From Rhipicephalus microplus (Eukaryota; Arthropoda; Arachnida; Ixodida; Ixodidae), in NCBI RefSeq assembly GCF_043290135.1, contig NC_134703.1:110260005-110324004 (forward strand): DNA of 64,000 nucleotides, read 5' to 3'. Below, one piece after another: positions 32,022 to 42,895 of the stretch (positions within the stretch are counted from its first letter, which is position 1; the number at the start of each line of letters is the position of its first letter). A program made the position numbers and the translations under genes. The notes beneath the pieces were generated by a model that ran no database searches, had not been told where the DNA came from, and saw nothing but the letters and a program-made list of their open reading frames with translations.

Positions 32022-33866
32022 TACTCGGTGACAATTTTCTGTGACAGCACAACCAAAACTTCGTGGGCGGAGCTTCTGCACATGTGTCACTACACCAAGT
32101 AGTCTGTTTTTGTGTGCTTTTGGTTTCGGTTTTGCAAGCGCATCCTACGTGTACTTGTTTTTTTGGACAACCACCATGCAATAAATGTTACATTTATTAG
32201 GGAGGCAATAAATAAAATGCTCATTTTTAAAAGAAAATAACACGAAGCTTCTTTGGAGTGCTGAGACTTATTTCAGAAAAAAAAGGGATGGTCGAGCAGG
32301 TACTGGGCCATTGTAACAACGCAATGCCAAGAAATCATTTCTGAAATTCAGTGCATGCTTCGTCGGCATCATTCTTTACTTTCTTTTAGGGACGCAAGAA
32401 CTTTCTGAAGACGCTCATGTTATTTTTTACGGGACGTGAAGGCCTTAATAGGAAGTAGAAATCTTGGCACCGATCATTTATGAGCACGCGTCTGATTTTA
32501 GTAAACCTAAGCGGATGAAACGCAATTTGTACTGGGCCAAAAACATTGTTTCTGCACAGTCAACAGGGTAATAAATATGAACGCGTCTGTTTCCCAGGCA
32601 AATTTTAAGAAACAACTTTCTCTGCAGACGCAGACGGCAGTGCTGTTACGGTACGCCATATTCAGCGTTATCATATCAACAATTTTAGGCAGCTGAAACA
32701 CTGACCACGTATGAAATGCAATTTAGGAAAAAGGTGATTGGTTTTACGTACAGCTTTCAATCGCACTTTTTCTTCCAAGCAGCGGGTGTTGCTGAAGACT
32801 GACAGGTCACCGGTGTCACTTTCTAGGCGGCTATTGTGATTAGAGTCCCACTTACGCTGATTGTATCATTGGCAATCAAATTCTGGGTGATTGAATGTGC
32901 TGAAAACAAAATATTTCACGACGAACTGCTGCCTTCGTTTCTCCCTGCTCGATGAATACGGAGCACCTAATAAACACGCACTAAAACTTACTGTCAAGCT
33001 TCGAGGTGAACTTGCTACAACCGAGCGACGGCATTGTTGATTAGCGGGGCAGCGAAAAGATGAAATGACACCTGAAACCAGAAAGCTAGAAACAGCAAAA
33101 AACAAAAACCTACACGGGTGATGCTTCCTAATATCATTGAAACAATCTTGAACATAATATTCACATCTTTTATTTCTATATTTCTCATTATGTTACGCTA
33201 TATACAAAAGATAGCGTTCGTGGACTACATGCAGAAGCGTAGTAAAAAGAAAAATTGGCCCTGAATCTGCATGTTACACTGCAATGTTGTCGAAAGACGA
33301 TAGTCTTGCGTCTGGAGAGAGTAAACAGAACGTTTATTTAATGTTCTGCGCAAAACAATTTGTGAAGGGTATTCTGAGGGCACTGCGTTAGTGCCTTGAG
33401 CGTGTAGCGGAAGCGAACGAGCGCATCGAGGCACGTTAGACACGAGCGCCATCTGGCAGCACGAAAACGAAGGAAGGCGTGCGCACCGGCGGAGGACGAT
33501 GCACGCCTGTCTCGGAGCTGATAAGGTGTAGAAGGCAAAGTGACGGGCAGGTGCCACGACCGTGTCGTCTTAGCAAAGGATTGGAAGCACTTACCTTTTT
33601 GAGCATCACGCTGCACTGTCAGCGCAGCGTGATAAACGCTACGGTTCTTAGCATTCCTTGTGTGTGCCTTCTCTAGTACAAAGGCACACATACAAAAAAC
33701 CGACGTGTTGTTATGGTGCCTCAGTTATGCGTAACAATTGCTTTTTGACTGGCAATCGCAAAAGTATGAACGCTAATGCTTGAGCAATATTGGTGGGTGC
33801 TCGAATGGGGTTGGCCATTTGATGCCGTTTGAGGTAATCGTGAAGGGTGGACAAACAGACAAGTGT

Positions 33867-33924
<58 letters not shown>

Positions 33925-34031
33925 CAAAATTTTTCCGTTGAAGGTCCCCAAGAAAGACGATCGTCCTTAAAAAGGGCATGCGTGTGATTCCTAGCCGTAG
34001 CCCTTCTGCCACAGAATGTTGTCGCCGAGTG
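32022..34031. mobile_element. TIR element T, copy 1 (with about 730 bp of extra internal DNA)
   Basis: The left end TACTCGGTGACAATTTTCTG and the right end, reverse complement CACTCGGCGACAACATTCTG, form inverted repeats of at least 28 bp (outer ends 32022 and 34031). TA lies immediately outside both ends (32020-32021 and 34032-34033). The interior to about 33250 aligns along its length with copy 2 (38103-39404). The stretch of about 33250-33975 has no counterpart there and is a nested insertion containing a CAGA array. There is no transposase frame, so it is non-autonomous. The TA flanks point to a Tc1/mariner-type mechanism. Confidence 0.65.
33867..33924 (+). repeat. (CAGA)n microsatellite, about 58 bp
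   Basis: A perfect ACAG array inside the extra DNA of TIR element copy 1. The minus-strand CLSV repeats are artefacts. Confidence 0.95.
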
Positions 34032-34319
34032 TAGTCTACGGTCACTCCTCCCCCCCCCATGCTCTCCCTTCTCTCTCCTCTAGTCATCCCTCCCCGCGAA
34101 GTTTACACCCCATCGCGCATGCGCACCCCCTTTTCTCCTTTCCTACGCTGCTCCTAACTGTCAGCTCGCAACGCGGACGCAGGCAGCGCCTGCTAGCGAG
34201 TTTCTGGATTAAAAATATTATGTTATCGCCTGCTAAAGGAAACCATGTCCAGATGCGAAGCAGTGGGATGCTAGCGATTAAACTGGGTAATGTTGGTGGC
34301 AAATTATATATTCAATAAA

Positions 34320-34368
34320 AACAGACACACAAACAGACAAACAAACAAACAAACGAACAAACAAACAA
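34320..34368 (+). repeat. (CAAA)n tract, the 3' tail of the adjoining LINE
   Basis: CAAACAAACAAACAAACG and variants. On the LINE's strand this is a TTTG-type simple-repeat tail directly after the 3' UTR. Confidence 0.75.
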
Positions 34369-34371
34369 GGG

Positions 34372-35250
34372 AGGTATGCAGCGACCACCTCATAAGAGGA
34401 CGGCACCTACAACTTATAGGTGGGGATCCCTAGCACATGACGCCAATGGCGTCGGCCACTGGCTAGTCTCATCGAACCAAGGCCTTTTGGGCCTGCAAGA
34501 TAGAGCAGCCAAAAAGGGTCGCCTCCCACTCCTCCCAGGTAGTGTTGGGGATAAGGATTATAGCAGGGTTGCAGGGACAGGCTCACACGATTTGGTAGAT
34601 GTCTGAAGACTTCTACCCACAGTGTGAGCAGCTGCCGAAAAAGACGGGATCAAAATGTTTGAGGGCGGCCAGGCACAGCATAGTGTTCGTGAAGAGTCTT
34701 AGTAAAAGCCAATCCTCCGCTTTAGGTCTTTGGATGGGCGTGGATAAAGGCCGTGATCAAATTTGTAATAGTCCCCAATTTCGCGGATAGAATACACCGG
34801 ATCGAATTCAAGGTCTTCCTGATTGGGGGAGGTGAGTGGGAAAGCCCGGATTAGAGAGCGTGGGGGTGGTGGCATTGGCTGCATCATTCCTTTCGAGTCC
34901 CATGTGATCTGGCGCCTAGACTGTAGGCCGTTCTGCAGGGATTCGCTAATAGTCAGAACGTTGCAATAATCGGTATACCAGACACGCGACACAGCCGTTC
35001 CCAATCTTTCGACAGGCCCCTCGAGAGTTGGCGATGATAATTTGCGCCCTGAGGTGCTAAGCTGCCAATGGGATGGCGGTTTCTCCCCGGTTATCATGCC
35101 CCGAATTGAAACGTGAGCCCATTTACTGTTTAGTTCTCGTGTATGACAGCGGCCGTGTAGAACACAGAGACCGTGTCACACACAGCGGTCGTGTAGACAT
35201 CCCCGTAGAACACGCCGGGTTTTGATTCATAATAGCGGGCCAACATTCAG
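34372..35250 (-). pseudogene. I-group LINE 3' fragment: decayed RNase H region and C-terminal zinc knuckle
   Basis: On the minus strand the translation runs from GVFYGDVYTTAV and SVFYTAAVIHEN (RNase H start-like) through a 132-codon frame (34699-35097), then shifts frame at about 34708. It continues DWLLLRLFTNTMLCLAALKH and FGSCSHCG, a stop, then SDIYQIV, a stop, and AC, echoing the usual CX2C...H...C knuckle. Then come PNTTWEEWEATLFGCSIL and QKALVRR-like residues. There are at least two stops and one frameshift. It is distinct from the LINE family at 7.3 and 41.5 kb. A TTTG tail follows. Confidence 0.75.
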
Positions 35251-38100
35251 CCCGTGCCAGGTGTTTCCATTGTGGTATTCTCTTGTCATATTGTTCGAAG
35301 GGAGCATCTCCACTTAAATGAGAGTTAAACGTAGTTTTCTGTGATGTGGATGTGTTGAATGTGTAGGTGGTCTATAATGATCGAGATGTGCGCTATAATA
35401 ATAATATTCGCAAACAATTGACCATGCTTAGCATTTTTACAGTTTCTTTCGTCTTTATTGGTCCTGTCGCTTAGCTTATGATGACACGCCTGGAGCCAGA
35501 AGATATTAATTAGGAAGAGCTCAAGTGGGATAACATACACCAGGCATGTTCTAAAACAGGATATATTTACTACCTTCCGCTGTTTTTATTCCTACATTTT
35601 ACTTTCGTGAGATATACCACTCACACAATTCTTTAAAAAAATTGAAAAAGAAAACATGACTAACCCAATAATAGCCGATATTGACCCAAACAGATAATGA
35701 AAGCGAGGAACGAATGGGTAAATGCATTTGTTGTTTTAATTGATGTGAAATAATAACAAAGAAATATAAAGTCTTCGCAAATATTTTGTTTTGCCGCTAT
35801 TAGAAGCCAAACTCACACGTCCAGAATTAGGCGCACTTTTGTTTAGCAATCACGTTACCATGATATTTGTTTTAACATTTCCATCCTTGTTACTTGTGCA
35901 TGCATACAAGATATAAAAAATAATCTGGCAGTGTTCGCATGCGGCAATCATGGCCACAGTTCTGACTGCGGCATCCTTACTATACGTGTGGTTGTACAAA
36001 AGCAGTTTGCTTGAAAGTACGCGTACATTTTGTTTCAGTTTTCATCACTCCCAAAATGATGAACATTAAAAAAAACCATCGCCATAGCTCAGTAATGCAA
36101 AACAGGAGATGCCTGAATAAAAAGGCTGTAGATTAGGTACCCACGGTCGCCCTCCAAACCACTGCACAACACGTGGAGTGCGCATACCATTGCACACGCA
36201 AAAGCGAGCACTACAGTGGTGGTAACAAGCAGAACTTGACAAGAAACAGGAACTATTCACAGCAGCGTCTCAGCAGCAAGTTCTAGGTAACTCAACAAAC
36301 AAAGAAGCGAAGTTGCGACTGCATTATTGTGTTAGAGCGAGAGCATAGTGCGGTAATGTTTTGAAAAGCGACGCTGTGCAGCGCGATCCCCCCGAAAATC
36401 AAAAATCGAAACAAAAACCGCCAAGCACACGAAAAGAAAAAGCGCCAATATTTTTGGGCAGTCCGCTCAATCGCTGCCACTAGCCGTGCACAATCGCCCT
36501 CGGCCGTAAGCGAGGCGCAACAACAAAGGCGTAGCTAAGTGCCAGGCGCGCTACGCACTCGCAGAGCAATATAAAAAAAAGTCGGGATAGTTTCTTCCGG
36601 AAAGCGAGCTACACAGTCACTTTTTCTTTATATTTGACTCCCATCTCTCGTCGATGGAGAGATGCAGCGATGTGGTCAGCAGTCACGTCTCCTTGTTGAA
36701 AGGCCACAGCGAACCATGCCACCATTGCGGGAATGAAAGAAAAGAAAGAAAGGCTTTACGCTACGAACGCGGCTACGACGAAACAAATGGCCAGTTGTAA
36801 CGGCAGTTCGTGACGCCGTTAGCCAGTCGCCACCACCGCGGCTGTGGTGCAAAGTAGTGAAGCACAGCTTCAAGGAGAGTGTCTCGTACGCGGCTCGCAC
36901 GTGTGCGCGAGTGGGTACGCCGTTAATCGATTTACATATTAAGAGAGCGTCTTCTTTTCTTTTTCTTTTACCTCAATGCCCCGATCTCCCTCCTGCGGGC
37001 TCTTATCCCGTCCGTTCTCCTTCCCGTTAGCCTGAGACTCGCTCATTACCAGGCTTCCTTATTTTGGCCCTCTTTGGGTCAGCCCCTGGAGAGCCTTATT
37101 TTCTGGTCTGCGCTGTCATGCAAAAGCAGCGACGCCTGTATTGGTCAGACGCACCTATGGAGGGATTTTGCGAGTGCCTCCGTGCGAGGCCAGGCTTTAC
37201 ATTTATGCTTGTGCACTTGCGACCCCGCTACGTTTATTTTCTCGCTTTCTTTCTTCCCCGTCACTTTTTCTTTCGCGTTATCGAATCTCGCTTGAGCTGC
37301 TATCTCACATAACAAGGCGAAACATTTTCACTTGCTCTTAAAGTTTCTTTTTTATCCAAAGCATGCCCCTTTGGGCTCTGTGCAGTGGGCTTTCCTCTTC
37401 TGTACATTTTCTTTTCTTTCTTTAGATTTTGCCTAACTTTTTCGAAAACGGTAAACTTGTGGCAAGCTCCTCGAGCCTCAGGTGGTGTTCCGCGCTAATG
37501 ATTTTTAATAAATACTGCGTGTCTGAAGACGTGCGTTCTAACTGTCTTGTTTCTTGGTATGACCTCCAAGACTGCTCGTTAGTTGGCTGAAACAAATAAA
37601 TGAAATTTTGGTAATAGCCGGTATTTAGCCGGTATGATTTAGCCGGTATGAAGGTATACCACGACCGTACGAAGGGTGACGCTGGTTCAGACCCAAAACG
37701 CATAAGACAAAACGCCGAGTAAAATTTGTTCATGAATACACAGGCAGTAGAGACGTGCTAGTTGAGAACGGTAAGCTGCAAGACCCGTGTCTATATTTAG
37801 TTATTGCCATCTTCGAACATCGAGTGACATCACAGCCGTCAAAACAAGTTCAAAAGCTCCGGATGAACAATTTTTACCTTGTACAGTGACACTGCTTTTG
37901 CATTTTTTTGTATTCTTCATACTATATCGCGTTTACTTACAACAACGAAAACCACTAGATTGAAAGCTTAGCAGTGTTGCGATTTGTATTGTCTCAGAAT
38001 GGTTACATTGCTTTAAAACTAACGTACTTTGCTGTATGTGTGGGTAGGTGTGTGGTGTCTAGAACTTCGGTAGACTGAGTTAGACGTTAAATGACTGAGC
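35251..38100. other. No supported feature
   Basis: Mostly AT-rich. A moderately GC-rich patch at 36480-37350 contains several short overlapping frames, none with recognisable content. AGCCGGTAT occurs three times at about 37615-37648. I see no gene. Confidence 0.45.
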
Positions 38101-38102
38101 TA

Positions 38103-39404
38103 CACTCGACCACAACTTTCTGTGGCAGCGGGGCCAAATTTACCTGGGCGGAGCCTCTGCACAAGTGTTACTACGCCAAGTAGTCCATTTTCGTGCGATA
38201 TCGGTTTTGGTTTCGCAAGCGCATCCAAGATGTACTTTTCCGCCCGACCACCATGCGACAAATCTTACATTTATTTGGGAGGAAATAAATAAAATGTTCA
38301 TTTCTAAAGCGAAAATACATGAAACTTCTTTGAGCGTTGCGATTAATTTCAGAAAAAGAAAGGTACGGCCGGGCAGGTACTAGGTGACTGCAACAACGCA
38401 AAGCCAAGAAACCATTTCCTAAATTGCAGTGCCTACTTGGTCGGCATCATCGTTTTCCTTTTTTTAGAGACGCAAGAACGTTGCTGAAGACGCTCACGTC
38501 ATTTTTTTTTTTGGGGGGGGGGGGACGCGAAGGCAGGGACGACAAGCAGAAATCTTCACACCAATCGGTCATGAGCGGACGTCTGACGTTCGTAAAACGA
38601 AGTTAGTGGAACGCAATTTTTACTCGCCCGAAAACGATGTTTCTTTTTTAACAGTCAACAGAATAATATACTTGAATGCGTCTGTTACTATAGGCAAAGC
38701 GCAAGGAACGATTACTTCCGTAGACACCGACGGGGGTATTGTTACGGTACGCAATCTTCAGCGTTATCGTATCAACAATATTAGCCAGCAGAATCACCGA
38801 CCACGTATACAACGAAATTCAGATATAACGTCATTGGTTTTACGTACAGTTCCCAATTGCACTTTTTCTTATACGCAGCTGCTGTTCACAAAGACTGGCA
38901 GGTAGGTGTCACTTTCAAGGCAGCTATAGCGATTATAGTTCCACTTTCGCTGGTGATATCACTCTCACACAAATTCTCGGTGATTGCATGCGCCGGAGAG
39001 AAACTATTTGAAGACGAACCGCTGTTTTTGTTTCTCCATGCTCGGTGAATACAGATCACCTAACGAACACGCACTGATGCTCGCTCACAAGCTTCGATGT
39101 GAACTCGCTGCAACCGAGACACGCCATCATCGTTTGCCGGGGCAGGGAAAAATTGAAATGGCTCCAGAAAGCCAGAACACTAGAAACAGCAAAGAACGAC
39201 AAACCCTACACGAGTGATGCTTCGTAATAATAATTAGAACAGTCTTGAGCATAATATTTACATCGTTTCTTATTATATTTTTCATTATGCTACGCAGCAT
39301 ACCAAAGTAAGCGTTCGTGGACTACATGCAGAAGCGTAGTAAGAAAGGGCGCGCTTGGGCTTTGTAGCCTTGGTTGTACTGCCACAGAAAGTTGTCGCCG
39401 AGTA
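38103..39404. mobile_element. TIR element T, copy 2 (about 1.3 kb)
   Basis: The left end CACTCGACCACAACTTTCTG and the right end, reverse complement TACTCGGCGACAACTTTCTG, are inverted repeats, flanked by TA on both sides (38101-38102 and 39405-39406). It aligns with copy 1 along 32022-33250 in direct orientation, for example CATTTATT(T/A)GGGAGG, GTTTTACGTACAG and GTGGACTACATGCAGAAGCG. By eye identity is about 80%. It encodes no transposase. A T11-G12 homopolymer pair lies at 38502-38524. Confidence 0.7.
38502..38524 (+). repeat. Adjacent T and G homopolymers
   Basis: About 11 Ts followed by about 12 Gs, replacing a short ATTTTTTACGGG-like stretch in TIR element copy 1. Assembly length errors are likely in such a run. 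Confidence 0.9.
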
Positions 39405-39467
39405 TAGTGTCTGCCTTTGTCTACGGGAGCACACTGCGATGTAAAACTAATGCAGTGTTTAACACAT

Positions 39468-40243
39468 TTTTTAGGGGCAAAGCTTTTAAAGCGGCACTTG
39501 TTCGTCCCTCGCAGCCGTTGTAGTGTGTAACAAGTATAACATTTTGATTTTCAAGGTGGTGTCGGTGAGAGATTTCTTTTGTGCGTTGTTGAACAATAAA
39601 AAATAGTGCTCAATGTACATGCCAATGGCTGCTAATGGGGAATGACAGACAGGAGGACTCGGCTTTTCGTTAACGCGCACGCTGCGATCCCCATTAGCAG
39701 CCATTTGCATGTACATTCAGCGCTATCTGACAAGAAATGGTCGCTACGTTATACTCACTGGGTGTAACCTCCTTAGTTTTAGAAATGCTTAGCGAGCGTT
39801 GAGCCGCAATGCCATGAATACAGTGAACTAGTATATACCACGAACTCGAGGTGGTTAAATGTGGGAAGTAGACCCGAAGCGGAAGCCGTAAGAAAGTGTG
39901 CGTGTGCAACCTCTCAATTATTCCTTGGAGTCCCCTCTGGATGACGGTGCTTCTATATGAGAAATATATGATGAAAAGATGCGAGATGGTGGTACTTGGA
40001 GTGTTGATTAGGTGGACGAACGGACACACAGACAGATGCATGGATGGACGCATGAACGGACGCAGGGGCGGATGCATAGACGAACGCAGGCACGGACGCA
40101 CGAACAGGCGCATGCGCGGACGGGTGGATGAACGCATGGATGGTCACACAGACGGACGCATGGACGAACGGAAGCAAGAACGAATTGACGGACGAATGCT
40201 TCGCCCCACTCTCCATCATTCACTCCGTGGATATGCTGCCAGT
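39468..40243 (-). mobile_element. Minisatellite-bearing element M, copy 3
   Basis: Same orientation as copy 2: TTTTAGGGGCAAAGCTT at the left and CCGTGGATATGCTGCCA at the right. The minisatellite is short (about 40010-40195). It holds an inverted pair: TGTACATGCCAATGGCTGCT (39614-39633) faces its near reverse complement at about 39695-39717. It has one unit of the segment duplicated in copy 1. No coding content. Confidence 0.6.
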
Positions 40244-41453
40244 TTTTTTTAGCACGTTGACGCCCAAGTTGCAAACATGCGAGCAACACAAAACGTTTGA
40301 TTACTCCCCGCGTTACTGATTACCACCACTGAATCCTCTCTCGCAATTCTTCTCCATTCATCTTTCAATTCGACGTGGCTGTCGCAATGGCGAAACAAAG
40401 TTCCACGCGCATGATTGGTGATACATGGCACAAACTGTGGTAACAGCGTGAAACGCAGAGTGCATTCTGATGTTCCCACGCATTTACGAAATTAGAATTG
40501 AATGTAAGGCGCCCGCAAGCTGGAAGGTTGCCCCAGGTTGATGGCCACGTTTGACACAACCTTCATCTTGGTAAACAAAAAGGGTCTCCGCATGTACGTG
40601 CAACACACCGATAGCACCGTGTGTACGTACGTTTTTTGTCAGAAAAACGACAGCACGAAATAAAGTACGGTGCTCTGTGTGGTGGCTCAAAGCGAAAGCT
40701 CTAGCTGCTGGAAGCGATGTTGTGGAAACAATAGCCCATGGAAGTGGCAGAGTTCACGTCGTACATTGGAAACAAGAATAGTAAGGGTACGGTTGCTGGA
40801 CGCGGTGGAAGGAAGTCACAATACTGAGAAAATATTTTACATAAAAGAATAGAAGGCAGTGAGCTATGTGGGGAAGACTAGCACAATTGTGGAGTCTCGG
40901 CCTCCAAATGTATCGCAATAAGCGACTCAAGGTTGAAGATTAAGCTTTTCATCGTAAATCATACGCGATCAAGAGAACGCACCAAACAGACTCGTTCGCG
41001 CACACGCTCAATGTAGCATGGCACACAACAGTATTCTTCGGCTGGAGAACAAAAAAAAAAGTGGTGGTCGAAGGGAAGGTACCTGAAAGGAAGATTAATG
41101 GCTGTTCTTTCGAAGCGAGCGCCGTGTGTGCGTTCTGTGTAGGTATTTCATTCTGTCGATTCTGCATGGTTTACCTGCCATGAATTTCAAGTTCCTACGT
41201 TTTAGTTTCTTCCACGCTACAAATCAGGACTTTTCTTTTTTGTTGCCATAATAAGCTTTGTGAGTGCATACGAAAAAGAATTATGATCAGCACCTCAATA
41301 AGTAAAGTACGGCGTGCGTTTGACATCATACAAGTCACGCTACTTTGTATTATTGCATTTTATCATAAAAAAAAACAAACAGCTAGAGCTTAGCACTATG
41401 ATCGGTGCGTGGATTTCTATAATATGGCTCAAGCCTCTCTTCCATTGGTGTTC
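40244..41453. other. No supported feature
   Basis: Unremarkable sequence with short frames only. Confidence 0.5.
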
Positions 41454-42895
41454 AAGGAAGAAAGTTTAGGCGGAAAGACAGGGAGGTTAGCCAGTTCTCA
41501 GACCGGCTGGCTACCCTGTGCTGGGGAAAGGGGTGAGGGGAATGATAGATGTTAAAAAGAAATGCTGCGAAGACAAGGAGAAATTACAAAAAAAACTGCG
41601 ACAGAGGAAAGGCAACATCAAAGAGTATAAGACACTAAAGTCTGTCTCTGAGGCCAGTTGCCCGCAAAAAGCGCAGCAAAGCTTTCAAAGCCTTCTGGGC
41701 TGAGGATGGGCTTGGCCAATGACCCAGAATCCTTTGTTCCGACAAAGGCCGATTGTCTAGTCTATCCAGAGCTGCAGTGAGTTCTTGTCTTTGCACGTTG
41801 AAATAGGTGCACTCACACAGAAGGTGCGCGATGGTTTCTTCGCAACTGCAGTAAGTGCATGTAGGAGAGCTGGCCATCCCGATGAGATAAGAGTATGCGT
41901 TCGTGAAGGCCACTCCAAGCCACAGGCGGCATAGCAGAGTCTCCTCAGCTCGAGATATCCTTGGGGGAAGACGAAGCTGCAGATCGGGATCCAAGTTATG
42001 CAGGCGCGCGTTTGTGAAGTCTGTCGAGTTCCACTGTACCAGTGTGAGGTCACGTGCAAGCGAACAAAGTCTTGTAGCTGCGTTGGTTCTTGAGAACGGG
42101 ATGGCTGTGTATTGGGTACCATCGTGTGCAGATCTAGCGGCCTCATCTGCGCGTTCATTGCCATATATACCGCAATGACCTGGTATCCACTGATACACTA
42201 TGCTGTGCTGTTTTTCGGTTGCTTGGTGATGAAGAAGCCTTATTTCAGCTACTAACTGTTCATTAGGTCCATCGCGAAAGGGTGATATAAGACATTGAAG
42301 AGATGCCTTCGAGTCCGAGAAGATCGACCAAATTCCCGAAGGTTCTTTCACTATAAACTCCAGAGCTGCACGAATGGCTGCAAGTTCTGCAGCTGTCGAC
42401 GACGTCAAATGCGATGTCATGAATTTAATTGTGATGTTCCTCGCGGGAATAACCACCGCCCCTGCAGAGCTTACTGAAGACACCGAGCCATCCGTGTAAA
42501 TGTGAAGGCGTCCGTTGTGCTTCTCTTGCAGGAAAAGTAATGTGGCCTGTTTCAGGGCTAGATGCGAAGTAATATATGGGACTGACGGGCTGGCCTGATG
42601 TAGAAATCTCCTGCTGCGCAAAAAAAAAAACAGCTTGCCGGCAGCTACAAAACATGTCACGCCACTGTTCTTTGTTATTCTGGTGGCCCCACTAATCAAA
42701 CAACCAAGAGCGCTAGAAGTAGTGATGCCATGTTGGCGATGCAGAATATAAGACAACCAGTAATCAGTGAGCCTCAGGGAGAACCCTAATGATATTTCCA
42801 GGTTTCTACTAGTGAAAAGCGCGAAATAATAATGACAGGCGCTGTAGTTGAAACTTCAGGTTGACTTTGGCAATGTGGAGTTTCTTAACATCTAC
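41454..42895 (-). mobile_element. RNase H-bearing LINE, copy 2 (5'-truncated, long)
   Basis: Minus-strand LINE 3' portion, over 95% like 7348-8409 by eye where they overlap, and extending about 400 bp further 5'. Its 3' end is at about 41454 (AAGGAAGAAAGTTTA). The 5' limit is uncertain: coding similarity fades near 42850. The two copies are 34 kb apart in the same orientation. Confidence 0.8.
41635..42756 (-). CDS. LINE ORF2 C-terminal part: intact RNase H and zinc knuckle (373 codons, partial)
   Basis: RNase H of a LINE polyprotein, which removes RNA from the RNA-DNA hybrid after reverse transcription. All catalytic positions are visible: D89 (IYTDGS), E124 (AAELAAI), D148 (FSDSKASL), H194 (PGHCGI) and D204 (ERADEAA). 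A CX2CX7HX4C knuckle follows (C300, C303, H311, C316), then a conserved tail, LGHWPSPSSAQKALKALLRF. The Met at 42756 is internal: the frame continues upstream (LTDYWLSYIL-like residues), but the RT domain is absent, so this is a truncated gene. The presence of RNase H places it in the I/R1/LOA group. Confidence 0.88.
   Translation of the reverse strand: MSYILHRQHGITTSSALGCLISGATRITKNSGVTCFVAAGKLFFFLRSRRFLHQASPSVPYITSHLALKQATLLFLQEKHNGRLHIYTDGSVSSVSSAGAVVIPARNITIKFMTSHLTSSTAAELAAIRAALEFIVKEPSGIWSIFSDSKASLQCLISPFRDGPNEQLVAEIRLLHHQATEKQHSIVYQWIPGHCGIYGNERADEAARSAHDGTQYTAIPFSRTNAATRLCSLARDLTLVQWNSTDFTNARLHNLDPDLQLRLPPRISRAEETLLCRLWLGVAFTNAYSYLIGMASSPTCTYCSCEETIAHLLCECTYFNVQRQELTAALDRLDNRPLSEQRILGHWPSPSSAQKALKALLRFLRATGLRDRL

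Noticed and set aside
33446..33454. GCGCCATCT, a reverse-complement match to an insect CTCF core
   Set aside because: A nine-base match inside the nested insertion of a transposon is not enough to claim an insulator.
38502..38524. T11-G12 homopolymers as a special structure
   Set aside because: A likely slippage or assembly product within a TIR element. No associated feature.
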